Assembly: GCF_964259225.1 (NCBI RefSeq)
Contig: NZ_CAXVKN010000031.1
From: Catenibacterium mitsuoka_A
Lineage (GTDB): Bacteria; Bacillota_I; Bacilli_A; Erysipelotrichales; Coprobacillaceae
Strand: one strand, 5' to 3'
DNA length: 25,402 nucleotides
The notes below the pieces were generated by a model. The model was not told the origin of the DNA. It searched no databases and saw only the letters and a list, made by a program, of their open reading frames with translations. A program made the translations under genes and the position numbers. Position 1 is the first letter of the stretch; each line of letters begins with the position of its first letter. Positions 7,871 to 15,808 of the stretch are shown here, in pieces.

Positions 7871-8731
7871 ATGAAAATTGCAATCATGACAGATAGTAAC
7901 TCTGGCATTACACAAAAAGAAGCAAAAGAATTAGGTATCTATTGTATTCCTATGCCTTTTACTATAGATGGGAAAGAATTTGAAGAAGATATCAATTTAA
8001 CACAAGAACATTTCTATGAAAAACTAATGAGTGGTGCAGAAGTATTCACTTCACAGCCTACTATTGGTATTATCGCAAAGAAGTGGGATGAAATATTAAA
8101 AACACATGACGCTATCATTCATATACCTATGAGCAGTGGCTTATCAGGAAGCTGTCAGACAGCAATGATGATGGCGGATGAAGATCAGTATAAAGGAAAA
8201 GTATTTGTTGTGGATTCTCAAAGAATCTCTGTAACACAAAAAGCAGATGTCCTAGATGCCCTTGCAATGGCAGATAAGGGATATAGTGCAAAAGAGATTT
8301 ATGATTATCTTATGAACAATAAGATGAATGCCACTATCTATGTTACTGTAGATACACTTGAATATTTAAAGAAAGGTGGGCGTTTATCCCCTGCTGCTGC
8401 AACGCTTGCGGGTTTATTGAAGATTAAGCCTATTCTTACTATTCAGGGTGAAAAATTAGATAAATACGGTACCTCACGTACTATGAAAAAAGCTCGTAAG
8501 ATGATGATTGACCAGGTAAAACAGGATATTAGTGATCGTGGCTGGGGTGATGATTATGAAGTAGCATGTGTTTATTCTTATGATAAAGAAGCTGCTTTAG
8601 ATTATCTTGAACAGATCAAAGAAGCATTTCCTGATAAAGAGGTCATCTTTGACCGTTTATCATTAAGTGTTGCTTGTCATATCGGTCCAGGTTCACTTGC
8701 AATAGCTGCTTTTAAGAAAGGTTCTTATTAA
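7871..8731 (+). CDS. DegV-family fatty-acid-binding protein (FakB-like)
   Basis: DegV proteins bind a single fatty acid; FakB members present exogenous fatty acids to the kinase FakA for phospholipid synthesis. The start ATG at 7871 has AAGGAGG 7 nt upstream. The frame is open 19 codons further up, but that region contains the promoter. The protein has 286 aa. It shows the N-terminal TDSNSG loop (residues 7-12), TSQP (60-63), the ligand-contacting SSGLSG (88-93), the VDTLEYLKKGGRLS signature and the C-terminal CHIGPGSLAIA with the conserved His. It is monocistronic, ending in its own terminator. No FakA partner is in the window, so a FakB role rests on family membership. Confidence 0.88.
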   Translation: MKIAIMTDSNSGITQKEAKELGIYCIPMPFTIDGKEFEEDINLTQEHFYEKLMSGAEVFTSQPTIGIIAKKWDEILKTHDAIIHIPMSSGLSGSCQTAMMMADEDQYKGKVFVVDSQRISVTQKADVLDALAMADKGYSAKEIYDYLMNNKMNATIYVTVDTLEYLKKGGRLSPAAATLAGLLKIKPILTIQGEKLDKYGTSRTMKKARKMMIDQVKQDISDRGWGDDYEVACVYSYDKEAALDYLEQIKEAFPDKEVIFDRLSLSVACHIGPGSLAIAAFKKGSY

Positions 8732-8756
8732 GATGTTCAATAGAACATCTTTTTTT
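8730..8756 (+). terminator. Terminator of degV
   Basis: AAGATGTTC (8730-8738) pairs perfectly with GAACATCTT (8743-8751) around AATA, followed by T residues to 8756. The stem starts inside the degV stop codon. Confidence 0.92.
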
Positions 8757-8782
8757 AATTTCTCATGTATTCCCTTACAACA

Positions 8783-8811
8783 TTGATTATTCACTTTATT
8801 TATATTATTAT
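8783..8811 (+). promoter_or_regulatory. Promoter of the RNase J gene
   Basis: TTGATT (8783-8788) and TATTAT (8806-8811) with 17-bp spacing lie in the 128-bp gap between the degV terminator and the rnj start. Confidence 0.55.
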
Positions 8812-8859
8812 TTTAATGAATGAATTTACATTATTTGAGAAAGAGGTGGATAGTAGTTT

Positions 8860-10605
8860 ATGTCAGTCGATAATACTGAGAAGAAAAAGACATTCAAACC
8901 TCACCGTTCTAAAAGAAGATTCCCTTCTACACATCATAATGTTAAAACACAGGGAACAAAGATATTCGCATTAGGCGGTTTAAATGAGGTTGGTAAGAAT
9001 ACTTACTGTATTGAATGTAATGATGAAATGATTATTATTGATGCAGGTGTTAAGTTTGCATCTGAAGGTCTTCCTGGGATTGATTATGTTATTCCAGATT
9101 ATACTTATTTAAGAAAGAATAATAAAAAGATCAAGGGATTATTTATTACACATGGTCATGAAGACCATATTGGGGGTATTCCTTTCTTATTAAGACTAGT
9201 GAATATACCATTTATTTATGCTTCTCCATTGGCTTGTGCCATGATTAGAAGAAAACTAGAGGAACATCATCTTACACATGTAACTAAGATGATTCCTATT
9301 AACCATGAAAGTTCTATCAAAACTAAATATTTTAATATTGGTTTCTTTAATACAAACCACTCTATTCCTGAATCTATGGGGATTATTGTGAATACACCTG
9401 ATGGTCGTATTGTAGAAACAGGTGACTTTAAGTTTGATTTATCTCCAGTTGCTAATCCTGCTGATTATCAGATTATGAGTTTCTTAGGTGAAACAGGTGT
9501 TGATTTATTAATGAGTGATAGTACGAATGCTGAAGTTCCTACATTCTCTATTAGTGAAAAGACTGTTGCAGGACAGGTACAGGAAGAATTTAGAAAAACT
9601 GAAGGACGTATTATTGTTGCAACATTCGCATCTAATATACATAGAGTACAGCAAATTGTAGAAGCTGCTGTTAAGTTTAATCGTAAGATTCTTGTATATG
9701 GACGTTCAATGGTCAACAATATTGATGTTGCAAGAAAGATGGGTTATATCAAGTGTCCTGATCGTTTCTTTATTAAGAATGATGAAGCAAAACATCTTCC
9801 TGATAATGAAATACTAATTCTATGTACTGGATCTCAGGGTGAGGCACTTGCTGCATTAAATAGAATTGCGAATGGTACACATCGTCAGATTAAGATCAAA
9901 CCTGGTGATACTGTATTATTCTCATCTAACCCTATTCCTGGTAACCAATCTTCTGTATCACGTTTAATTAATAAGTTATATCGTTCTGGAGCAAGAGTTC
10001 TAGAAAACTCTATGATCAGTAACCTTCATACTTCTGGACATGCTTCCCAAGAAGAACAGAAGCTCATGATGCTTCTTACTAAACCTAAATACTTCTTCCC
10101 AGTTCATGGTGAACATAAAATGCTTTGTATACATAAAAAATTATATGAAGAAGTAGGTGGAAAGCCTGATCATGCATTTGTATTAAGTAATGGGGATTGT
10201 TTATGCTTAAAGGATCATGAGATATTCCAGACAAGAAGCGTACATGCAGATGATATTTATGTAGATGGTAATGATTTAACAGGTTTATCTACAGCGGTAT
10301 TACATGACCGTCAGATTTTAAGTGAAGATGGCATGGTTGCAGTACTTATTAGTATGGATTCTCATGCAGGTATTTTACTTCATAAACCAGTTATTATGAG
10401 CCGTGGATTTGTTTATATGAAAGATAGTAAACCTATGATTTATGGAGCAGAAATGGCTGTGGATCGTAAGCTACGTGCTTTATTGCAGGAAAAAACAACA
10501 TTTGGTGAAATTAAGAATACAATCAGAGAAACATTAACATCTTATTTCTATACTAAGACAAAGAGAAGACCGATGATTATTCCTGTCATCATGAATAAGA
10601 AATAA
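8860..10605 (+). CDS. rnj: Ribonuclease J
   Basis: Metallo-beta-lactamase/beta-CASP ribonuclease with 5'-3' exonuclease and endonuclease activity in mRNA decay and rRNA processing. It has 581 aa from ATG at 8860, with AAGAGGTGG upstream. The first ~32 residues are a basic, probably disordered extension (many Lys, Arg, His) before the core begins at TKIFALGGLNEVGKNTY. Catalytic motifs are intact: HGHEDHIGG (from residue 98), ETGDFKFD, the beta-CASP region with SGHASQEEQ, and FPVHGEHKML. It therefore looks like an active enzyme. RNase J1 and J2 cannot be separated with certainty; intact metal ligands favour a J1-like role. The stop overlaps the next start by 1 nt, so the phosphoesterase is probably translationally coupled. 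Confidence 0.92.
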   Translation: MSVDNTEKKKTFKPHRSKRRFPSTHHNVKTQGTKIFALGGLNEVGKNTYCIECNDEMIIIDAGVKFASEGLPGIDYVIPDYTYLRKNNKKIKGLFITHGHEDHIGGIPFLLRLVNIPFIYASPLACAMIRRKLEEHHLTHVTKMIPINHESSIKTKYFNIGFFNTNHSIPESMGIIVNTPDGRIVETGDFKFDLSPVANPADYQIMSFLGETGVDLLMSDSTNAEVPTFSISEKTVAGQVQEEFRKTEGRIIVATFASNIHRVQQIVEAAVKFNRKILVYGRSMVNNIDVARKMGYIKCPDRFFIKNDEAKHLPDNEILILCTGSQGEALAALNRIANGTHRQIKIKPGDTVLFSSNPIPGNQSSVSRLINKLYRSGARVLENSMISNLHTSGHASQEEQKLMMLLTKPKYFFPVHGEHKMLCIHKKLYEEVGGKPDHAFVLSNGDCLCLKDHEIFQTRSVHADDIYVDGNDLTGLSTAVLHDRQILSEDGMVAVLISMDSHAGILLHKPVIMSRGFVYMKDSKPMIYGAEMAVDRKLRALLQEKTTFGEIKNTIRETLTSYFYTKTKRRPMIIPVIMNKK

Positions 10606-11402
10606 TGAAGAAAAAGAAAATTATTCGTACTAGTATTCTTGCAATTATTGTTTTCGCATTGGTGTTGTTTGGTGGTTATACATGTCTCTTTTCTAGAACA
10701 CATTATTCTTTTACAAGAATGACTTATAGTAATGGATTATTACCTGATGGTTTTAAAAACTTTAAGATTGTAGATTTATCCGATATACATATTACTACAT
10801 CCAAAGATATTGATCGTTTTGAACAGATTGTCGATGAGATTGAAGATCAAAGCTATGATATGGTTGTTTTTACTGGTGATCTGTATGAAAGTAAACCTAT
10901 TCAAGATGCTAGAGTACAGAAAATCTTAAAGAAACTTCAACCAGATTATGGTAAGTTTGCAGTACTTGGTGATGAAGATCATGCACATGCTGAGGAAGTG
11001 ACTAATATCCTTAATGAAGGTGGATTTGAAGTACTTAATAACAGTGCTCGTACCATTCATTATCGTAATAGTTCTTTTACCCTTTATGGACAATCTATTA
11101 ATAGTCAGGAAGAAATACCTGCTTCTGACGGGTTTGTCTTAACTTTAAGTCATTATCCTGATAGTTTTAGTCAAAATAAAGGACATACACATTTACAGTT
11201 ATCTGGACATAGTAATGGTGGGACTATCTGGTTCCCTGGTATTGGTCCACTTGTAAAGTGTAATAATGCGACTACTTATAATCATGGAAGTTATACAGAA
11301 AGTGGTTCTGAACTAATTGTAAGTAATGGTATAGCACCACGTCATAACTATCATTTTAAAGTATTATGTGAAAATGAGATTATTATGATTACATTCGAGT
11401 AG
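10605..11402 (+). CDS. Membrane-anchored metallophosphoesterase with altered metal-site residues
   Basis: Calcineurin-like phosphoesterase resembling the YaeI/YkuE group, 265 aa. An N-terminal membrane helix (about residues 7-28) would place the catalytic domain outside the membrane. The conserved blocks are recognisable in order: SDIH (residues 59-62), TGDLYES (90-96), LGDED (121-125), LSHYPD (181-186) and SGHSNGGT then FPGIGPL (200-216). Two blocks differ from the family pattern. GNH(D/E) has become GDED, and GHxH has become GHSN, so ligand residues usually Asn, His and His are Asp123, Glu124 and Asn204. An unaligned GHTH occurs at 193-196. The protein may be inactive or use altered metal coordination. 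It overlaps rnj by 1 nt and ends at a terminator. Family certain, activity uncertain. Confidence 0.85.
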   Translation: MKKKKIIRTSILAIIVFALVLFGGYTCLFSRTHYSFTRMTYSNGLLPDGFKNFKIVDLSDIHITTSKDIDRFEQIVDEIEDQSYDMVVFTGDLYESKPIQDARVQKILKKLQPDYGKFAVLGDEDHAHAEEVTNILNEGGFEVLNNSARTIHYRNSSFTLYGQSINSQEEIPASDGFVLTLSHYPDSFSQNKGHTHLQLSGHSNGGTIWFPGIGPLVKCNNATTYNHGSYTESGSELIVSNGIAPRHNYHFKVLCENEIIMITFE

Positions 11403-11430
11403 GGATTTTAATCCTTACTCTTTTCTTTTA
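11397..11430 (+). terminator. Terminator of the rnj operon
   Basis: GAGTAGGGATT pairs with AATCCTTACTC (11397-11420, one G-T pair), followed by a T-rich tail. The stem begins upstream of, and includes, the TAG stop at 11400-11402. Confidence 0.85.
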
Positions 11431-11486
11431 CTTTCATATAAGGAATAAGATTGGTAAAATAGAGATAGGGAAATGAGGTGATTCCC

Positions 11487-12509
11487 ATGAAAACAAAGAA
11501 GAGCTATATCTTGAATATTGCATTAATTCTTGTGATTAGTGGTATATCTTTATACTTATCAGTAGGTTCTGAAGTCTCTACTGTATTTAAAACAATTACT
11601 ACAGCGCATCCTTTTTGGCTATTCATCTTATGTTTTATTATGTTTATATATTATGTATTTGATGGACTCGCTACAATGATCTTTGCGCGTTTTTATAAGA
11701 AAGACTTTACTCTTAAAGAAGGTTTTGTGAATGGACTTGTAGGTACTTTATTTAGTGGTTTAACTCCTTCTTCTTCAGGAGGACAGTTCGCCCAGGTGTT
11801 CGTATTTAATAACCAGGGGATCTCACCTGCCATTTCTACAAGTATCTTACTCATGTGCTTTATTAGTTATCAAATAGTGATTATGGGCTTTACTGCAGTG
11901 ATTATGATTGTGGACTCAGCCTACTTCTTAGATAAAGGTGTAGGTGTATCTTCTATGGCAGCCGTTGGATTTCTTATTAATGCGGTAGTCACTCTTCTAT
12001 TATTTGCAGGCGCTAAGAGCAAGAAGTTCCAGAACTTTATAGTAGATAAAGTAGTCTATCTCCTTTCTAAAACACCACTTATAAAAGATTATGAATCAAC
12101 ATGCTTTAGAATTCAGAATTACTTTGGTGAATTTAGAGAACAGATGAATGTATTACAGAAAAATAAAAAAGCTTTATTACAGACAGTATTATGTAATATT
12201 GTGAAACTTACTATTATCTACTCTACGCCATTCTTTTCGTGTCTTGCTTTAGGAATAAAAGTACCAGTTACCCTATTTGTACAGTTCTTAGGACTGGCTT
12301 CTATTATTAATTTAATTAATACATTCCTCCCTATTCCTGGTGCATCAGGTGGTAGTGAAGGATGTTATATGATCTTATTTGGTTTCTTAGGAAGAGCTAA
12401 TGCTTCTAGTTCTATGTTCTTATGGCGTTTCTTCTCTTTCTATTTTGGATTAACACTTGGTATGATCACATTTATCGTTGCGAAGGATACAAAACGAAAA
12501 GACGATTAA
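11487..12509 (+). CDS. Flippase-like integral membrane protein (UPF0104 / LPG synthase TM-region family)
   Basis: Polytopic membrane protein of the TIGR00374/PF03706 group, which is related to the membrane domain of lysylphosphatidylglycerol synthase MprF. It has 340 aa from ATG at 11487, with AGGTG 6 nt upstream. A GTG at 11478 overlaps the ribosome binding site and was rejected. Hydropathy suggests about eight helices. Family signatures are GLTPSSSGGQFAQVF near residues 90-104 and the late PIPGASGGSEGCY. There is no fused aminoacyl-transferase domain, so it is the stand-alone type, thought to move lipids or lipid-linked molecules. Substrate unknown. It lies between two terminators and is probably monocistronic. 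Confidence 0.85.
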   Translation: MKTKKSYILNIALILVISGISLYLSVGSEVSTVFKTITTAHPFWLFILCFIMFIYYVFDGLATMIFARFYKKDFTLKEGFVNGLVGTLFSGLTPSSSGGQFAQVFVFNNQGISPAISTSILLMCFISYQIVIMGFTAVIMIVDSAYFLDKGVGVSSMAAVGFLINAVVTLLLFAGAKSKKFQNFIVDKVVYLLSKTPLIKDYESTCFRIQNYFGEFREQMNVLQKNKKALLQTVLCNIVKLTIIYSTPFFSCLALGIKVPVTLFVQFLGLASIINLINTFLPIPGASGGSEGCYMILFGFLGRANASSSMFLWRFFSFYFGLTLGMITFIVAKDTKRKDD

Positions 12510-12533
12510 GTCACTCTTAGGAGTGGCTTTTTT
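12508..12533 (+). terminator. Terminator after the flippase-like gene
   Basis: AAGTCACTC (12508-12516) pairs with GAGTGGCTT (12521-12529, one T-G pair) around TTAG, followed by T residues. The stem starts inside the stop codon of the upstream gene. Confidence 0.9.
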
Positions 12534-12565
12534 GTGCACTTTTATTCAATCTGTCTAAAAATGAA

Positions 12566-12592
12566 TTAGCACTCTCCTTGACAATATGCTAA
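12566..12592. promoter_or_regulatory. Upstream CIRCE-like HrcA operator
   Basis: The left arm TTAGCACTC (12566-12574) is perfect. Nine bp later comes ATATGCTAA (12584-12592), which matches the right-arm consensus GAGTGCTAA at its last six positions. The -35 hexamer TTGACA lies entirely inside the 9-bp spacer, so a bound repressor would block polymerase. Confidence 0.65.
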
Positions 12593-12605
12593 TAAGAACT
12601 ATAAT
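12578..12605 (+). promoter_or_regulatory. groESL promoter
   Basis: Both hexamers are perfect consensus: TTGACA (12578-12583) and TATAAT (12600-12605), separated by 16 bp. This is a strong vegetative promoter, expected to be held down by HrcA. Confidence 0.92.
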
Positions 12606-12609
12606 ACTC

Positions 12610-12636
12610 TTAGCAATCAGATAAAGAGAGTGCTAA
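12610..12636. promoter_or_regulatory. CIRCE operator of groESL
   Basis: TTAGCAATC, 9 bp, GAGTGCTAA: one mismatch from the CIRCE inverted repeat. It sits just after the -10 region, covering the expected transcription start, and ends 15 nt before the groES start. It is the binding site for the heat-shock repressor HrcA, whose gene is not in the window. Confidence 0.92.
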
Positions 12637-12651
12637 TAAGGAGGAATAATT

Positions 12652-12912
12652 ATGTTGAAACCTTTAAATAAGAATATCGTATTAAAGAAAGAAGAAGTAG
12701 AAAATAAGACAGCTAGCGGTATTATTCTCACTACTGAAACAAAGAGTCTTCCTACTGTTGGAGAAGTTGTGGCAGTAGGTCCACAATGTGAAAATGATTT
12801 AAAAGAAAAAGATCGTGTTGTATTCAAGGAATACTCTGGTACAAAAGTTAAACTTGATGGTGTTGAATATATTGTGATAGACGAGAAAGATGTTCTCGCA
12901 TGTATTGAATAG
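12652..12912 (+). CDS. groES: Co-chaperonin GroES (Hsp10)
   Basis: Forms the heptameric lid of the GroEL folding chamber. It has 86 aa from ATG at 12652, with AAGGAGG 8 nt upstream. It begins MLKPLNKNIVLKKEEVENKT, followed by the mobile-loop segment TASGIILTTE, the VGEVVAVGP strand and the C-terminal YIVIDEKDVLACIE. The length is slightly short of the usual 94-97 aa but all landmarks are present. It is cotranscribed with groEL 12 nt downstream and controlled by the CIRCE operators upstream. Confidence 0.97.
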   Translation: MLKPLNKNIVLKKEEVENKTASGIILTTETKSLPTVGEVVAVGPQCENDLKEKDRVVFKEYSGTKVKLDGVEYIVIDEKDVLACIE

Positions 12913-12924
12913 GAGGAATGAACG

Positions 12925-14544
12925 ATGAGTAAAGAAATACGTTTTTCTAGTGATGCACGTCAATCAATGTTGAAGGGTGTGAATACTCTTGCTGATGCAG
13001 TGAGTGTCACACTTGGTCCTAAAGGTAGAAATGTAGTATTAGAGAAGAGTTATGGTTCTCCTTTAATTACGAATGATGGTGTTTCTATTGCCAAGGAAAT
13101 AGAATTAGAAGATCATTTTGAAAATATGGGTGCAAAACTTGTATATGAAGTAGCCAATAATACAAATGATATTGCAGGTGATGGTACAACAACTGCTACA
13201 ATTCTTGCAAGAGATATGATTGTGAATGGTATGAAGCAGGTTGAAAAAGGTGCAAACCCTGTACTTATGAGAGAAGGTATTGAAAGAGCTTCTAAAGCAG
13301 TGGCAGAAGTATTATTAAAAAATTCTCATAAGGTAGAAACAAGCAGGGATATTGCCTCTGTTGCAACTATTTCTTCTTCTAATAGTCATATTGGTGAATT
13401 GATTGCTCAGGCAATGGAAAAAGTTGGTAGAGATGGTATTATCAACGTAGATGAATCTAATAGTTTTGATGATGAATTAGAAGTGAATGAAGGTATGCAG
13501 TATGATAAGGGTTATGTATCTCCTTATTTTGTAAGTGATACAGATAAGATGGAAGTTGAAATGGATAACCCACTCATCTTAGTCACTAATCAGAAGATTA
13601 CTAATTTGCAGGAAATCCTTCCAGTACTTGAACAGGTATTAAAGGCTAATAAACCATTATTACTTATCGCTGAAGATTATGAGAATGAAGCTATTTCATC
13701 TCTTGTATTGAATAAGTTAAGAGGTGCCTTTAATGTCGTAGCAACTAAGGCTCCAGGATTTGGTGACAAACAGAAAGAAATGTTGGAGGATATTGCAGTA
13801 TTAACTGGTGCTAAATTCTACAACAAAGACCTTAATATGAAGCTTTCTGATTTAACTATTGAAGATCTTGGTACAATCAAGAAAGTGATTGTAAAGAAAG
13901 ACAATACTACTCTTATTGGTCATAGTTCAAGTGAAGCAGTGAATAACCGTGTTGAAGAATTAAAGACACAATTAACTCATACTAAGAGTGATTATGAAAA
14001 GAAGACTCTAAAAGAACGTATTGGTAAATTATCTAACGGTGTTGCAACAATTAAAGTCGGTGCTACAACTGAAGCAGAATTAAAAGAAAAGAAATTAAGA
14101 ATTGAAGATGCTCTTAATGCGACTAAGGCCGCTGTAGATGAAGGTATCGTTGTTGGTGGTGGTGCTGCGTTAGTAGAAGCCTATGAAGAATTAAAGAATC
14201 AGGTCAGAGATACGAATGTAGATATCCAGAAGGGTATTAACGTAGTCATGAATTCTTTATTTGCGCCTCTTACTCAGATTGCAATCAATGCTGGTTATGA
14301 TGAAGAAGAAATTGTATCTATCCAGAAGACTGCTGAAAAGGACTTTGGATTTGATGCAAAGACAGGTGACTGGGTCAATATGTTCGAAACAGGTATTATT
14401 GATCCTACTAAAGTCACTCGTAGCGCATTATTAAATGCGGCTAGTATTTCAGCCTTATTCTTAACAACTGAAGCAGGTGTGGCAGAACTTCCTAAGAAGG
14501 AAGAACCACAACAGCCTGTTATGCCACAAGGTGGCATGTATTAA
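12925..14544 (+). CDS. groEL: Chaperonin GroEL (Hsp60)
   Basis: ATP-dependent protein-folding chamber, 539 aa, full length for the family. The start ATG at 12925 follows AGGAGG at good spacing. Hallmarks are LGPKGRNVVLEKSYGSPLIT with NDGVSIAKEIELED, the nucleotide-binding AGDGTTTAT, GFGDKQKEMLEDIA in the apical domain, IEDALNATKAAVDEGIVVGG with the catalytic Asp in the IEDAL segment, and DPTKVTRSALLNAA near the end. The C-terminus is short (QQPVMPQGGMY), with only a minimal form of the GGM tail. It ends in a bidirectional terminator shared with the convergent aminotransferase gene. Confidence 0.98.
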   Translation: MSKEIRFSSDARQSMLKGVNTLADAVSVTLGPKGRNVVLEKSYGSPLITNDGVSIAKEIELEDHFENMGAKLVYEVANNTNDIAGDGTTTATILARDMIVNGMKQVEKGANPVLMREGIERASKAVAEVLLKNSHKVETSRDIASVATISSSNSHIGELIAQAMEKVGRDGIINVDESNSFDDELEVNEGMQYDKGYVSPYFVSDTDKMEVEMDNPLILVTNQKITNLQEILPVLEQVLKANKPLLLIAEDYENEAISSLVLNKLRGAFNVVATKAPGFGDKQKEMLEDIAVLTGAKFYNKDLNMKLSDLTIEDLGTIKKVIVKKDNTTLIGHSSSEAVNNRVEELKTQLTHTKSDYEKKTLKERIGKLSNGVATIKVGATTEAELKEKKLRIEDALNATKAAVDEGIVVGGGAALVEAYEELKNQVRDTNVDIQKGINVVMNSLFAPLTQIAINAGYDEEEIVSIQKTAEKDFGFDAKTGDWVNMFETGIIDPTKVTRSALLNAASISALFLTTEAGVAELPKKEEPQQPVMPQGGMY

Positions 14545-14569
14545 AAAAAAGCCAGAAATGGCTTTTTTT
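14544..14569. terminator. Bidirectional terminator between groEL and the aminotransferase gene
   Basis: AAAAAAAGCCA, loop GAAA, TGGCTTTTTTT gives an 11-bp symmetrical stem with a T-run on either strand. It touches the groEL stop on one side and the convergent gene's stop (14568-14570) on the other. Confidence 0.95.
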
Positions 14570-15755
14570 ACTTGCAGAATTGATATGTTAGTTCTCCTAA
14601 AATCTGAATACCTTTTTCGATATTCTCCATAGAAGCCGCTGAAAAGTTCATACGAATAGATTGACATGGCTTAGTACTATCTACCATGAATTCATTACCT
14701 GGTACGATGGCTACATGCTTCTTAATAGAAGCCTGAACGAATTCTGGCATACTGACTCCATCAGGTAAATCAAACCATATAAACATACCACCTTCTGGTT
14801 CAATGACATGAATAGAAGGATGGAAATACTTCTTGATCATCTCTAACATGAAATTACATTTCTTTGCATAAAGAGACTGCAAATGTTTGATATGTACATC
14901 CATATCTGTTTCTCTCAAGAATGCATCCATCATATATTGTGAAAGATTGTTTGTATGATTATCTCCTGATTGTTTAGCCATAAAGAGCTTAGAGATAATA
15001 TCTTTACTTGCACAGATGATTCCTGTACGCATACCAGGTGAGATAATCTTAGAAAGACTGGCTGCATAAACAACACGATGGTCTTGATCTAAAGATTTAA
15101 TAGAAGGGACTTCTTCGCCTGTAATACGTAAATAACCATAAGGGTTATCTTCTAGAATAACTACATCATACTTTACTGCAAGGTTATAGATTTCTTTTCT
15201 TTTTTCTAGAGATGTTGTGACTCCGGTAGGATTCTGGAAGTTAGGAATTGTATAGAATACCTTTGGTCCTTTCTTAAAGGCTTCTTCTAGTTCTTCTAAG
15301 TTTACACCATCTTCTTCTAAAGAAACACCAAGCAGCTTTGCCCCATTACATTTAAATGAGTTTAAAGCACCTAAGTAACTTGGGTTCTCTACTACAACAT
15401 AATCTCCTTCATCACAGAATATCTTAGACACAAGATCTAAGCCCTGCTGTGATCCTGTTGTAATAATAATATCATCATCACTTGTACATATACATTCATG
15501 CTTATTAATGAATGACTTAGAAGATTCTATTAAACCTGTATAACCCTGAGCAGAGCCATACTGCAAAACTTCATAAGTCTTTTCTTGAAGAATCTTATGT
15601 CCTACTTCTTCTAGTTTCTCCTGTGGAATAGCTTCTGGATCAGGGAATCCACTCGCAAAACTAATATAGTCTACCGTACCATTCTCACTTGCATCAGCCA
15701 TGACACTTCTAATGGCTGATTTTTTTACGTTTTTCATCTTATCTGCGTATCTCAT
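14568..15755 (-). CDS. PLP-dependent aminotransferase, class I/II fold
   Basis: Fold-type I pyridoxal-phosphate aminotransferase of the group that includes 2-aminoadipate/aromatic aminotransferases and MocR catalytic domains; here there is no GntR DNA-binding domain. It has 395 aa from ATG at 15755, with GGAG upstream. An ATG six codons earlier lacks a spaced site. Visible motifs are SFASGFPDPEAIP, TTGSQQGLDLV (residues 99-109, cofactor phosphate region), NFQNPTGV (172-179), EDNPYG (202-207) and SLSKIISPGMRTG with the Schiff-base Lys at 236. Substrate cannot be assigned. The ChbG-type gene lies upstream on the same strand with a ~53-bp gap, so an operon is possible but not required. Confidence 0.9.
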   Translation of the reverse strand: MRYADKMKNVKKSAIRSVMADASENGTVDYISFASGFPDPEAIPQEKLEEVGHKILQEKTYEVLQYGSAQGYTGLIESSKSFINKHECICTSDDDIIITTGSQQGLDLVSKIFCDEGDYVVVENPSYLGALNSFKCNGAKLLGVSLEEDGVNLEELEEAFKKGPKVFYTIPNFQNPTGVTTSLEKRKEIYNLAVKYDVVILEDNPYGYLRITGEEVPSIKSLDQDHRVVYAASLSKIISPGMRTGIICASKDIISKLFMAKQSGDNHTNNLSQYMMDAFLRETDMDVHIKHLQSLYAKKCNFMLEMIKKYFHPSIHVIEPEGGMFIWFDLPDGVSMPEFVQASIKKHVAIVPGNEFMVDSTKPCQSIRMNFSAASMENIEKGIQILGELTYQFCK

Positions 15756-15808
15756 ATATGTCACTCCATTCACTTTTTTCTCATTCTACTACTATTATTT
15801 AAAAATAC

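Noticed and set aside
12566..12636. A single 'split' CIRCE with arms 53 bp apart (perfect TTAGCACTC at 12566 and GAGTGCTAA at 12628).
   Set aside because: Each arm has its own partner at the correct 9-bp spacing, so two CIRCE-like sites are the simpler reading.
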